Positions 56,969 to 64,000 of a stretch of DNA of 64,000 nt are shown here, piece by piece. Source of the DNA: Cupriavidus alkaliphilus (GTDB taxonomy: Bacteria; Pseudomonadota; Gammaproteobacteria; Burkholderiales; Burkholderiaceae); NCBI RefSeq assembly GCF_900094595.1, contig NZ_FMAD01000002.1:310001-374000 (forward strand), written 5' to 3'. Under the pieces are notes generated by a model. That model ran no database searches. It was not told the DNA's origin and was given only the letters and a program-made list of their open reading frames with translations. Positions within the stretch are counted from its first letter, which is position 1; each line of letters begins with the position of its first letter. The translations under genes and the position numbers were made by a program.

Positions 56969-57913
56969 CTAAGACCCATCCCCCATCTCCCCCAACAACC
57001 TGCTATGAGGCCATTTCCCCTCCACCGTTAACGCCGTAGCAACCCCCCTCAACGTCTCCATCACAGCAAGCGAAGCCCGCGACGGCGGCCGCGCGGCCGC
57101 ATAGCCGATCATCCGTTGCAACTCCAACCCACGAATCGCCACGGCCTGCAGACGCTGCGCCTCCAGTTCCTCGCGTATCGCCGCGGCAAAATGCACCGTC
57201 CAGCCGAACCCGCGCGCCACCAGACGCCTGGCCACCTCGATCGATTCAACTTCCATCGTGACCTGCAGTTCGAGCCCCTGGCGCGCTGCCAGCGCCTCCA
57301 GCGCCAGCCGCACGCCTGACTTGGGCACGCCGGTCAGGATCATCGGCAGGCCCCGCAGCTGTTCGATGTCCACCGGCCCGTCCCCCAGCGCCGCATCGCC
57401 CCACGGGCCGATCGCGCACAGGCTCTCCGCCACCAGCGGCACCACCGAGACCCCGGGGCTCGACACCGGCCCGCTCAGCAGCGCGACGTCGAGCGTGCCT
57501 TGCAGCAGCGCATCCTGCAGCGCGGGAGCAAAGTTCTCCACCAGGCGCAGCCGGATCTCCGGATACTGGCCGCGCAACGCCTCGGCCAGCGGGATGAACA
57601 GCAGCGGCGCCAAAGCGGGCGTCAGCCCCAGCGCCACCAGCCCGCGCGGCGAGGCAGCGAGGTCGGCGATGTCCACCTTGACCTGGTCGGCATAGCGCAG
57701 CAGGAACGACGCGCGGTCCAGCAGCACCAGTCCCTCGGGCGTCGGCGTGGCGCCGCGCACGTGGCGCTCCAGCAGCCGTACGCCCAGTTCTTCCTCGAGC
57801 AGCCGGATCTGGCGGCTGAGCGCGGGCTGCGCGATATGCAGCGCGGCCGAGGCGCGGCCGAAGTGCTGCAGCGTGGCCAGCGCCTTGAAGTAGCGAAGTT
57901 GTCGAAGGTCCAT
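56969..57913 (-). CDS. LysR-family transcriptional regulator
   Basis: This 314-residue LysR regulator has the helix-turn-helix LRQLRYFKALATLQHFGRASAALHIAQPALSRQIRLLEEELG and an effector domain from RGLVALGLTPALAPLLFIPL. It is convergent with the porin-Bug-amidohydrolase run and may control it, although LysR genes are more often divergent from targets. A LacI-type operator lies 24 bases before its start codon. Its C-terminus is slightly longer than usual. Confidence 0.92.
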   Translation of the reverse strand: MDLRQLRYFKALATLQHFGRASAALHIAQPALSRQIRLLEEELGVRLLERHVRGATPTPEGLVLLDRASFLLRYADQVKVDIADLAASPRGLVALGLTPALAPLLFIPLAEALRGQYPEIRLRLVENFAPALQDALLQGTLDVALLSGPVSSPGVSVVPLVAESLCAIGPWGDAALGDGPVDIEQLRGLPMILTGVPKSGVRLALEALAARQGLELQVTMEVESIEVARRLVARGFGWTVHFAAAIREELEAQRLQAVAIRGLELQRMIGYAAARPPSRASLAVMETLRGVATALTVEGKWPHSRLLGEMGDGS

Positions 57914-57936
57914 GGCCGATGTTTCCGTGGTCCGCG

Positions 57937-57950
57937 TGCAATCGATTGCA
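57937..57950. promoter_or_regulatory. LacI-type operator upstream of the LysR gene
   Basis: TGCAATCGATTGCA is a perfect 14-bp palindrome with the central CG usual for LacI-family operators. The identical 14-mer occurs at 59139-59152. This copy lies between the lacI 3' end and the LysR start, so it most likely controls the LysR gene. Confidence 0.75.
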
Positions 57951-57963
57951 CATAATTCTCAAG

Positions 57964-57994
57964 AAAAAAGCGGGCGCTTTGAGCCGCCCGCTTT
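57964..57994 (-). terminator. intrinsic terminator of the lacI-type gene
   Basis: On the minus strand AAAGCGGGC pairs with GCCCGCTTT and is followed by TTTTC. The stem begins within the stop codon of the lacI-type gene. Confidence 0.88.
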
Positions 57995-59006
57995 ACACAG
58001 GTTGTGTCGATGCCCGCACCACCAGCTCTGGCGCCAGCAGGGTCCGCGCCGTGGTGGCGATGCTGCCGTCCAGCGCGCCCAGCATCAAGGCGGCGGCGCG
58101 CGTCCCCATCTCGTAGAACGGCACGCGGATGGTGGTCAGCGCCGGGGCCACTGCATGCATCAGCAGCATGTCGTTGTGCCCCACCACCGACAGGTCGGAC
58201 GGGCAGCTGCCGCCGGCGGCGCGCACGGCCGCATAGCAGCCCAGCGCCAGGAAATCATTCGCTGCCACCACCGCGGTGACGCGCCGGCACTGCGCCAGCA
58301 GTTGCGCGCACGCGGCCTGGCCCGCGGCTTCCGTATAGGCCGGCGCCCGCACCACCGGACAGTGCGACACGGGCAGGCCAAGGTCGGCCGCTGCCTGCAG
58401 GAAGCCCGCTTCGCGTTCATGGCCGGTCGACAGGCTGGACGGGCCGGCGACATGCCCGATGCGCCGGTGGCCCAGCGCGTGCAGGTGGCCGACGGCAAGC
58501 GCCATCGCCTGGCGGTGGTCGCCGACGATGCTGGATACACGCCCGGCATCGTCGCTGCGGTTCACCATCACCAACGGCACGCCCTGCGCCAGGCAATGGT
58601 CCACCACCGGGTCGTTGCGCTCGGCGGTGGCCAGGATCAGGCCGTCGACCTGCCGCGCCAGCAGCTGGTCGACGATAAAGGTCTGGCGCGCCTTGTCGCC
58701 GCCGGCGTTGGCGACGATCGGGATATAGCGGTGCCGGGACAAGGCGTTTTCAATGCCGAGCACGATCGGCGGAAACACCGGGCTGCCGATGTCCGGCACC
58801 ACCACGCCGATGGTGCCGGAGCGCCGCGTGCGCAGCGCCGCGGCAATGCGGTTGGGCGAGTAGTGCAGGTCCTGCGCCGCCTTCAGCACGCGCGCGACCA
58901 GTTCGTCGCCGATGCGGTGGCGGGTCTGCGGGTTGAGCACGCGCGACACGGTCGACGGATGCACGTCGAGCGCTTCGGCAATCTGCTTGATGGTGGGCTT
59001 GCTCAT
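57993..59006 (-). CDS. LacI-family transcriptional regulator
   Basis: This 337-residue repressor has a perfect LacI helix-turn-helix (PTIKQIAEALDVHPSTVSRVLN, residues 4-25), the hinge helix NRIAAALRTRRSGTIGVVVPDI, and a periplasmic-binding-like effector domain (HRRIGHVAGPSSLSTGHERE, VVAANDFLALG, TTIRVPFYEMG). LacI members usually sense sugars or related carboxylates. It is divergent from the oxidoreductase gene at 59218, before which lies an identical operator to that before the LysR gene, so it probably controls both. Confidence 0.94.
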   Translation of the reverse strand: MSKPTIKQIAEALDVHPSTVSRVLNPQTRHRIGDELVARVLKAAQDLHYSPNRIAAALRTRRSGTIGVVVPDIGSPVFPPIVLGIENALSRHRYIPIVANAGGDKARQTFIVDQLLARQVDGLILATAERNDPVVDHCLAQGVPLVMVNRSDDAGRVSSIVGDHRQAMALAVGHLHALGHRRIGHVAGPSSLSTGHEREAGFLQAAADLGLPVSHCPVVRAPAYTEAAGQAACAQLLAQCRRVTAVVAANDFLALGCYAAVRAAGGSCPSDLSVVGHNDMLLMHAVAPALTTIRVPFYEMGTRAAALMLGALDGSIATTARTLLAPELVVRASTQPV

Positions 59007-59075
59007 CGCTATGTGCTACGTGGGGCAGGCGCCGCGCCATACCGCCTGGTTATGGGGATACCGACAAAAAGTGGA

Positions 59076-59106
59076 TTGGACGCTGGCCACGGGCGCTTCC
59101 TAGAAT
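59076..59106 (+). promoter_or_regulatory. candidate promoter of the quinone oxidoreductase-like gene
   Basis: TTGGAC (59076-59081) and TAGAAT (59101-59106) are 19 bases apart. The start point would fall about 25 bases before the LacI operator at 59139, so a bound repressor would block elongation or clearance. Confidence 0.4.
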
Positions 59107-59138
59107 CGGCCCGGATGCGCGCAGCCTCGCGCTCGTCG

Positions 59139-59152
59139 TGCAATCGATTGCA
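59139..59152. promoter_or_regulatory. LacI-type operator upstream of the oxidoreductase gene
   Basis: TGCAATCGATTGCA is identical to the palindrome at 57937-57950. It lies 66 bases before the oxidoreductase start and about 130 bases before the divergent lacI-type gene, so it could also serve autoregulation. Confidence 0.75.
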
Positions 59153-59217
59153 TTGTAATCTGCCCGGCGCGGTCATGCCAAGCCGTGGCCGGCCGGGCCC
59201 AGCAAAAGGAGAGGGAG

Positions 59218-60159
59218 ATGAAAGCAGCGGTTTCGCTGGCCGGCCAGGCGCCGGTGTACCAGGAATTCGACGAGCCGGCCGCAGGGCCGGGCAAGGTGGT
59301 GGTCGAGGTCGCGGCGGCGGCGCTGACGCGGCTGGACATGGCGATTGCCGAAGGGCGCCACTACCTCAAGCCGGGCGCGGGCCGCTTCGTGGTGGGGCGC
59401 GAGGGCGTTGGGCGCCTCGCCGATGGGCGGCGCGTCTACTTCAACGTCAATGCGCCGCACGCACCGTACGGTTCGATGGCGCAGCGCGCGCTGGTGGACC
59501 CGGCACTCACCTTCGCGGTGCCTGACGGCATCGACGACGCGCGCGCGGCCGCGTTGGGCAACGCCGGCCTGGCGGCATGGCTGCCATTGTCGTGGCGCGC
59601 ACGCATGCAGCCGGGAGAGACCGTGCTGGTGCTGGGGGCGACCGGCGTTTCAGGGCTGCTGGCCGTGGCCGCGGCAAAGCTGCTGGGCGCCGGCCGCGTC
59701 ATCGCCGCCGGGCGCGACGTGCACGCGCTGCAGCGTGCGCGCCGCCTGGGCGCCGACGCCGTGGTGCCGCTCGACCAGCCCGGCGACCTGCTCGACGCCT
59801 ATCGCAGTGCGGCCGACGGCAGCGTCGATATCGTGCTGGACTACCTGTGCGGCGCGCCCGCCGAGGCCGCGCTGCTGGCGCTCGGCCACGGCGGCCGGCT
59901 GGTCCATATCGGCACCACGGTCGCGCCGACCATCACCTTTGCCGGCGCCGCCGCGCGCCAGGCGTGCTTCGACATCATGGGCTTCGCCTACTACCACGCG
60001 CCCATCGCGGCGCAGGCACAGGCCTACGCCGAACTGTGCCGGCATACCGCCGCCGGGCGCATGGAGATCGATATCGTTGCCGAGCCGCTGGAAGCGGTCG
60101 GGCGCGTGTGGGCGGCGCAGGCCCGGGGAGCGCGCCAGCGCTTCGTGCTCGTGCCCTGA
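59218..60159 (+). CDS. zinc-type alcohol dehydrogenase-like/quinone oxidoreductase family protein
   Basis: This 313-residue MDR-superfamily enzyme has the GroES-like N-terminal fold and the nucleotide loop VLVLGATGVSGLLAVAAAKLLGAGRVIAAGR (about residues 139-169). Zinc-binding cysteines are absent, so it belongs to the zinc-free quinone or enoyl reductase type using NADPH. AAAAGGAGAGGGAG precedes the ATG. It is divergent from the lacI-type gene and bears its operator, which suggests induction by a sugar-like or organic acid compound. Confidence 0.88.
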   Translation: MKAAVSLAGQAPVYQEFDEPAAGPGKVVVEVAAAALTRLDMAIAEGRHYLKPGAGRFVVGREGVGRLADGRRVYFNVNAPHAPYGSMAQRALVDPALTFAVPDGIDDARAAALGNAGLAAWLPLSWRARMQPGETVLVLGATGVSGLLAVAAAKLLGAGRVIAAGRDVHALQRARRLGADAVVPLDQPGDLLDAYRSAADGSVDIVLDYLCGAPAEAALLALGHGGRLVHIGTTVAPTITFAGAAARQACFDIMGFAYYHAPIAAQAQAYAELCRHTAAGRMEIDIVAEPLEAVGRVWAAQARGARQRFVLVP

Positions 60160-60172
60160 AGGCGCGTCCGGA

Positions 60173-60556
60173 TCAGCGCCCCTTGGCGTCCGGCACGCGG
60201 GTCTGGTCGATCGAGGCGCCGCCGCTGCCCGTGCGCGGCTTGCCGTGCAGGCCGTCGCGGTCGGCCTTGCCGGCGCTTTCCGAGGCCGGCTTGGGCTTGT
60301 CGCGGCCGGGCAGGCCGCCCGCGGTGTGCGGCTCCTTGGGGACGTCGCCGAGATCCTTGGCGAGGCCGCCCGGGTTGGTCGGGGTGGCGCCCGGCGTACT
60401 GCCGGGCGTGGTGCTGGCGCCGGGGGGCGGAATCGTCTGGCTGCCCTTGGGGCCTTTGTCGGTGCGCACGCCGGTATCGGCCGGCTGCGCGAGCGCCGCG
60501 CCTGCAAACGCGGATAGCAGCACGAGCGCTGCGGCATGGGGGATGGTGGATCGCAT
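60173..60556 (-). CDS. exported Pro/Gly-rich protein of unknown function
   Basis: This 127-residue protein has an N-terminal signal peptide (AAALVLLSAFAGAALAQ) and a hydrophilic, disordered-looking mature part rich in Pro, Gly, Lys and Thr (STTPGSTPGATPTNPGG, GRDKPKPASESAGKADRDG). No family was recognised. The start at 60556 has an AGGAGA site. Its stop is 13 bases from that of the convergent oxidoreductase gene. It may be a periplasmic stress or wall-associated protein, but this is only a guess. Confidence 0.65.
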   Translation of the reverse strand: MRSTIPHAAALVLLSAFAGAALAQPADTGVRTDKGPKGSQTIPPPGASTTPGSTPGATPTNPGGLAKDLGDVPKEPHTAGGLPGRDKPKPASESAGKADRDGLHGKPRTGSGGASIDQTRVPDAKGR

Positions 60557-60814
60557 CGGGATTCTCCTGGTAAAGGTAGACAAGCGCAGGCTGGTGGTAC
60601 GGGAAAAGCATTTGCCGGGCCAACCTGCGCGCTGGCGCGCACGGCGCGGCGGCTGACCGGCGCAAAGCACTTTCTACAAGCGCCGGCGGTTGTTACAAGC
60701 ATGCGTGGCCGGGAAGCAGCCGGATGCCGGCGTAGCGTGGGGGAAGGGGTGGGAACGGAAGTTGCGCGCTTGCGGTGTTGGCCGGCACTTGTCGCCGGCA
60801 TTACCGGAGGCGTT

Positions 60815-61096
60815 ATGAAGCACAGCAAGCACGACACCTCGAACAACCCTTCGCTCGACAAGCGCCAGGGGCTGGATGACCGTGAGCTGAAGGAAAACGC
60901 TGCGGACAACCAGCGCGCCCGCGAACGCGCCCGCGCGGAGTGGGAGAATGCCGCGTCACACCGCAAGCAGGAGCCGAAACGTCCCGCGAGCGGGCAGTCC
61001 GGCAAGGGCGAAATGCCGCCCGGCGTCGGTTCGCGTGACCTGCACGATCCCGGCAGCCGCGATCCCGACGCACCGCCGACCGTGAACCGGTCCTGA
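60815..61096 (+). CDS. small hydrophilic protein of unknown function
   Basis: This 93-residue, highly charged, low-hydrophobicity protein has a CGGAGG site six bases before its ATG. Its middle (LKENAADNQRARERARAEWENAA) could form a helix and the C-terminus is rich in Gly, Pro and Asp. The composition resembles stress-type hydrophilic proteins, but no family was recognised. It lies between two unrelated genes and ends five bases before the end of the convergent udgX. Confidence 0.65.
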   Translation: MKHSKHDTSNNPSLDKRQGLDDRELKENAADNQRARERARAEWENAASHRKQEPKRPASGQSGKGEMPPGVGSRDLHDPGSRDPDAPPTVNRS

Positions 61097-61100
61097 CCGG

Positions 61101-61709
61101 TCAGGCATGCGCGCCGCGCGCCAGCCGCGCGGCGGCGCGCAGGCTGCGCACGATGCGGTCGAAGGCCGCGGCACGCGCTTCGTCGCTGCGCTGGCGCAGG
61201 GCAAAGGAGGGGTGGTAGGTGGCGATGACCAGCCGCCCCTCATGCTCCACCGGTGTCTCCATCATGCCCGCGAGCGTGACGCTCTTGCGGCCCAGCACCG
61301 CGCGCGCCGCGGTGGCGCCGAGCGCTACCACCACCGTCGGGTGCACTTTCTCCAGCTCCCGCTCCAGCCACACGTTGCAGGCCTCGATCTCCTGCTGCGC
61401 CGGCGATTTGTGCAGCCGGCGCTTGCCGCGCCACTCGAACTTGAAATGCTTGACCGCGTTGGTCATGAAGAGCTTGTCGCGGTCCAGGCCCGCGGCCTGC
61501 AGCGCTTCATCCAGCAAGTGCCCGGCCGGCCCGACAAAGGGCGAGCCTTGCAGGTCTTCCTGCGAACCGGGCTGCTCGCCCACCAGCATGATGCGCGCGT
61601 GGGCCGCGCCGGCGCCGGGCACGCCCTGGGTGGCGTTGCGCCACAACGGGCAGCGCCGGCATTCGTTCAGTTCGCCGCGGCTGACAGGCGGCTTGTTGCG
61701 CTCGGGCAT
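61101..61709 (-). CDS. udgX: UdgX-type uracil-DNA glycosylase
   Basis: UdgX proteins recognise uracil in DNA and, in the mycobacterial example, stay covalently attached to the abasic site. The 202-residue protein has motif A GEQPG at 44-48 followed by SQEDLQGSPFVGPAG, and the class-specific KRRLH loop at 96-100 with the reactive histidine at position 100. The late YHPSFALR motif is also present. Cysteines 17 and 20 (ECRRC) and 111 are visible, fitting a Fe-S type enzyme. The start MPERNKPPV was chosen because the upstream frame lacks family likeness. Confidence 0.85.
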   Translation of the reverse strand: MPERNKPPVSRGELNECRRCPLWRNATQGVPGAGAAHARIMLVGEQPGSQEDLQGSPFVGPAGHLLDEALQAAGLDRDKLFMTNAVKHFKFEWRGKRRLHKSPAQQEIEACNVWLERELEKVHPTVVVALGATAARAVLGRKSVTLAGMMETPVEHEGRLVIATYHPSFALRQRSDEARAAAFDRIVRSLRAAARLARGAHA

Positions 61710-61885
61710 GGCGGATGGCGGTGGTGCAGCGCGCACCGGCGCTGCAGCCGAGCCGCTGCAGGTTTCGCGCCATGGCGCCGCGTTGCGATCGGTATGGAAT
61801 TTGCCTCCTCCCAAGACCGCGCGCCGGCCACGCCACCGCGCGCCTTGCCGTGCCGTACCGAACGACTGACGCCTGAACCGCGCGC

Positions 61886-64000
61886 ATGCCCCAGACTATC
61901 CGTCCCGCCTCGCGCCGCCGCATCGCCGCCGAACTGTTCCGCGCGATCTGGCGCTTTCGCGCCCGCGTGCTGATCGCGGTGTCGCTGCTGCTGCTGGCCA
62001 AGGCGTGCGCGGTGGCGGTGCCGCTGCTGCTCAAGCTGGTGGTCGATGAAGTCACGCCGGCCGCGGCCGGCACCGATGCCGCGCGCCTGGGGCTGGTGGC
62101 GATGCCGGTGTTCCTGGTGCTGGCCTATGCCATCCTGCGGCTGCTCGGCAACGCCTTCAGCGAGCTGCGCGACGTGGTCTTTGCCTACGTGACGCAAAGC
62201 ACGGTGGCGGGCTTCATGGAACGCGCCTTCGCGCACCTGCATGCGCTGGGCGCGCGCTTCCACGCGCAGCGCGCCACCGGCAGCGTGATCCGCGACCTGG
62301 AGAAGGGCACCGCGGCGATCGGCTTCCTGCTGGGCGTGGCGGTCTTCACCATCGTGCCCACGCTGATGGAGATCGTGTCGGTGCTGGCCATCATGATCGG
62401 CGCCTATGGCGCGGCCTTCGCCGCCATCATCCTGGGCGTGTTCGTGCTGTACGCCGGCTTTACCTATGTCTTCACGCAGCGGCGCATGCGCGTGCAGCGC
62501 CAGGTCAATGCGGTCGAGGCCACCACCAACAGCAAGGTGGTGGACAGCCTGCTCAACTACGACACCGTCAAGTTCTTCGCGCGCGAGTCGTTCGAGACCC
62601 GGCGGCTGTCCGAGATGCTGCAGCGCTGGATCGGCATCAGCGTGGAAAACCAGTATGCGCTGTCGGCCCTGCATATCGGGCAGAGCCTGTGCATCGCGGT
62701 GGGGGTCGGCGCGGTGATGCTGCTGGCCACGCAGCGGGTGATCCAAGGCTCGCTGTCGGTGGGCGACCTGGTGCTGATCAATGCCTACATCATCCAGGTG
62801 GTGCTGCCGCTCAATACGCTGGGCTTTATCTTCCGCGAGTCGAACGATGCCATGACCAACGTCGAGCGGTTGTTCGCACTGCTCGACGCACATGGCAAGC
62901 CCGGCGAGGACAGCGACGCGCCGGCTGCGCGCCCGCTGCGCGTGAGCCGCGGCGAGATCGTGTTCGACCGCGTCAACTTCAGCTATGACCCCAGCCACCA
63001 GACCCTGTGGGACGTCAGCTTCCGCGCCGGCGCCGGCCAGACCGTGGCAGTGGTGGGCGGCAGCGGCTCGGGCAAGTCGACGCTGGCGCGCCTGCTGTTC
63101 CGGCTGTACCAGCCCGACAGCGGCAGCATCAGCATCGACGGCCAGGACCTGCGCCTGGTGACCCAGCGCAGCCTGCGCGAACTGATCGGCATCGTGCCGC
63201 AGGACACCATCCTGTTCAACGACACCATCGCCTACAACATCGGCTACGGCCGCGAAGGCGCCACCCGCGCCGACATCGTCGCCGCGGCGCGCGCGGCTCA
63301 GCTCGACGCCTTCATCGACCGCCTGCCCGACGGCTACGAAACCCAGGTGGGCGAGCGCGGCGTGCGCCTGTCGGGCGGCGAGCGCCAGCGCGTGGCGATT
63401 GCGCGCGCGATGCTGAAGCGCCCGCCCATCGTGGTCTTCGACGAGGCCACCTCGGCGCTGGACACGCGCTCGGAGCGCGCGATCCAGCAGGAGCTGTCCG
63501 AGGTCGCACGCGGGCGCACCGCGCTGATCATCGCGCACCGGCTCTCGACCATCGTCGATGCCGACCGCATCCTGGTGATGGAGCATGGCCGCATCGTCGA
63601 AGACGGCAACCACGCCACGCTGCTGGAGCGCGGCGGCATCTACACCCAGATGTGGCAGTTGCAGCAGCAGCAGCGCGAGCTGGAGCGCGCCGAACGGCGC
63701 CTGGCGCTGCAGCCGGTGCGCCTGGAGATCCTGCTGGCCAGCGTGGTCGACGGGCTGCGCGAGCTGATCGCCGAGCGCCATATCAACCTGTTCACGGTGC
63801 AGAGCGAGTCGGAGCTGCGCGTCACCGGCGATCCGGGCGTGCTGCAGAAGGCGATCTGGGAGCTGTGCCAGCACATGATCGCCACCATCGAGCCGGGCGG
63901 GCGGCTGGAACTGCGGCTCGAGCGGCTCGACGGCCAGGCCGGCCTGCGGCTGTCCGCCACGCCGGGCGAACTGCCTTTGCCGGATGCGCAGGGCCTGCAC
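61886..64000 (+). CDS. ATM1-like ABC exporter with C-terminal extension, 3' truncated
   Basis: This half-size ABC exporter has an N-terminal membrane domain (about six helices to residue 310) with NAVEATTNSKVVDSLLNYDTVKFFARE, a motif of ATM1/HMT1-type heavy metal or glutathione-conjugate exporters. The ATPase domain has Walker A GGSGSGKST (about residue 391), LSGGERQR (about 495) and FDEATSALD (about 517). From residue 612 to the window edge (about 704) the sequence continues past the normal end with a region resembling a histidine-kinase-type ATPase domain. The true end lies outside the window. Confidence 0.9.
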   Translation, partial: MPQTIRPASRRRIAAELFRAIWRFRARVLIAVSLLLLAKACAVAVPLLLKLVVDEVTPAAAGTDAARLGLVAMPVFLVLAYAILRLLGNAFSELRDVVFAYVTQSTVAGFMERAFAHLHALGARFHAQRATGSVIRDLEKGTAAIGFLLGVAVFTIVPTLMEIVSVLAIMIGAYGAAFAAIILGVFVLYAGFTYVFTQRRMRVQRQVNAVEATTNSKVVDSLLNYDTVKFFARESFETRRLSEMLQRWIGISVENQYALSALHIGQSLCIAVGVGAVMLLATQRVIQGSLSVGDLVLINAYIIQVVLPLNTLGFIFRESNDAMTNVERLFALLDAHGKPGEDSDAPAARPLRVSRGEIVFDRVNFSYDPSHQTLWDVSFRAGAGQTVAVVGGSGSGKSTLARLLFRLYQPDSGSISIDGQDLRLVTQRSLRELIGIVPQDTILFNDTIAYNIGYGREGATRADIVAAARAAQLDAFIDRLPDGYETQVGERGVRLSGGERQRVAIARAMLKRPPIVVFDEATSALDTRSERAIQQELSEVARGRTALIIAHRLSTIVDADRILVMEHGRIVEDGNHATLLERGGIYTQMWQLQQQQRELERAERRLALQPVRLEILLASVVDGLRELIAERHINLFTVQSESELRVTGDPGVLQKAIWELCQHMIATIEPGGRLELRLERLDGQAGLRLSATPGELPLPDAQGLH

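Noticed and set aside
56686..57039. Forward open frame crossing the long inverted repeat
   Set aside because: It overlaps the amidohydrolase end and the LysR 3' end, and translates to low-complexity sequence without a good start.

Overview
The window looks like chromosome 1 of a high-GC betaproteobacterium of the Burkholderiales, most probably Cupriavidus or a close Ralstonia relative. This rests on the very GC-rich third codon positions, three tripartite-tricarboxylate-type (Bug/TctC) binding proteins lying apart from any TctAB permease genes, a Bordetella-type porin, and the gene order pgk-pyk-fba-purC-purE-purK-sua5 and exbB-exbD-lpxK-trm112-kdsB-adk. The genus is an inference from memory. 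No rRNA, tRNA, CRISPR array, phage or intact insertion sequence was seen.

Left part (1-19 kb). A truncated Bug protein gene faces two tandem paralogous LuxR-type regulators. A forward block follows with lower glycolysis (pgk, pyk, fba), the purine genes purC, purE and purK, and a Sua5-type t6A enzyme. Reverse-strand genes come next: azlCD amino acid export, dacB, a periplasmic ligand-binding protein translationally coupled to a MarR regulator, a flavin monooxygenase, and a PACE efflux gene divergent from its probable LysR regulator.

Middle (19-34 kb). A four-gene mdtABC/oprM-type RND efflux operon with two inner-membrane pumps is divergent from an OmpR/EnvZ-type two-component system. It is followed by plsY, ybaK, xerD and ogt.

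Right-middle (34-53 kb). This holds a Bug protein, a chalcone-isomerase-like exported protein, an AEC permease, queG divergent from tsaE-amiC, an SBF-like transporter divergent from a LysR, a methyltransferase divergent from an XRE regulator, an SDR dehydrogenase behind a long palindromic operator, and the envelope operon exbB-exbD-lpxK-trm112-kdsB with adk. A non-coding stretch of about 1.1 kb between exbB and xseA is the most striking part of the window. It contains three regularly built inverted-repeat units with TCCACA cores, then a cluster of DnaA-box-like 9-mers including one perfect consensus box, then an AT-rich tract. It resembles a replication-origin or DnaA-titration site, yet no dnaA or rep gene is present.

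Right end (53-64 kb). A porin, a Bug protein and an exported amidohydrolase form an apparent uptake/hydrolysis module. A LysR gene, a LacI gene and a quinone-oxidoreductase-like gene follow, linked by two identical 14-bp LacI-type operators. Two small uncharacterised proteins, a UdgX-type uracil-DNA glycosylase and a truncated ATM1-like ABC exporter with an unusual C-terminal extension close the window.
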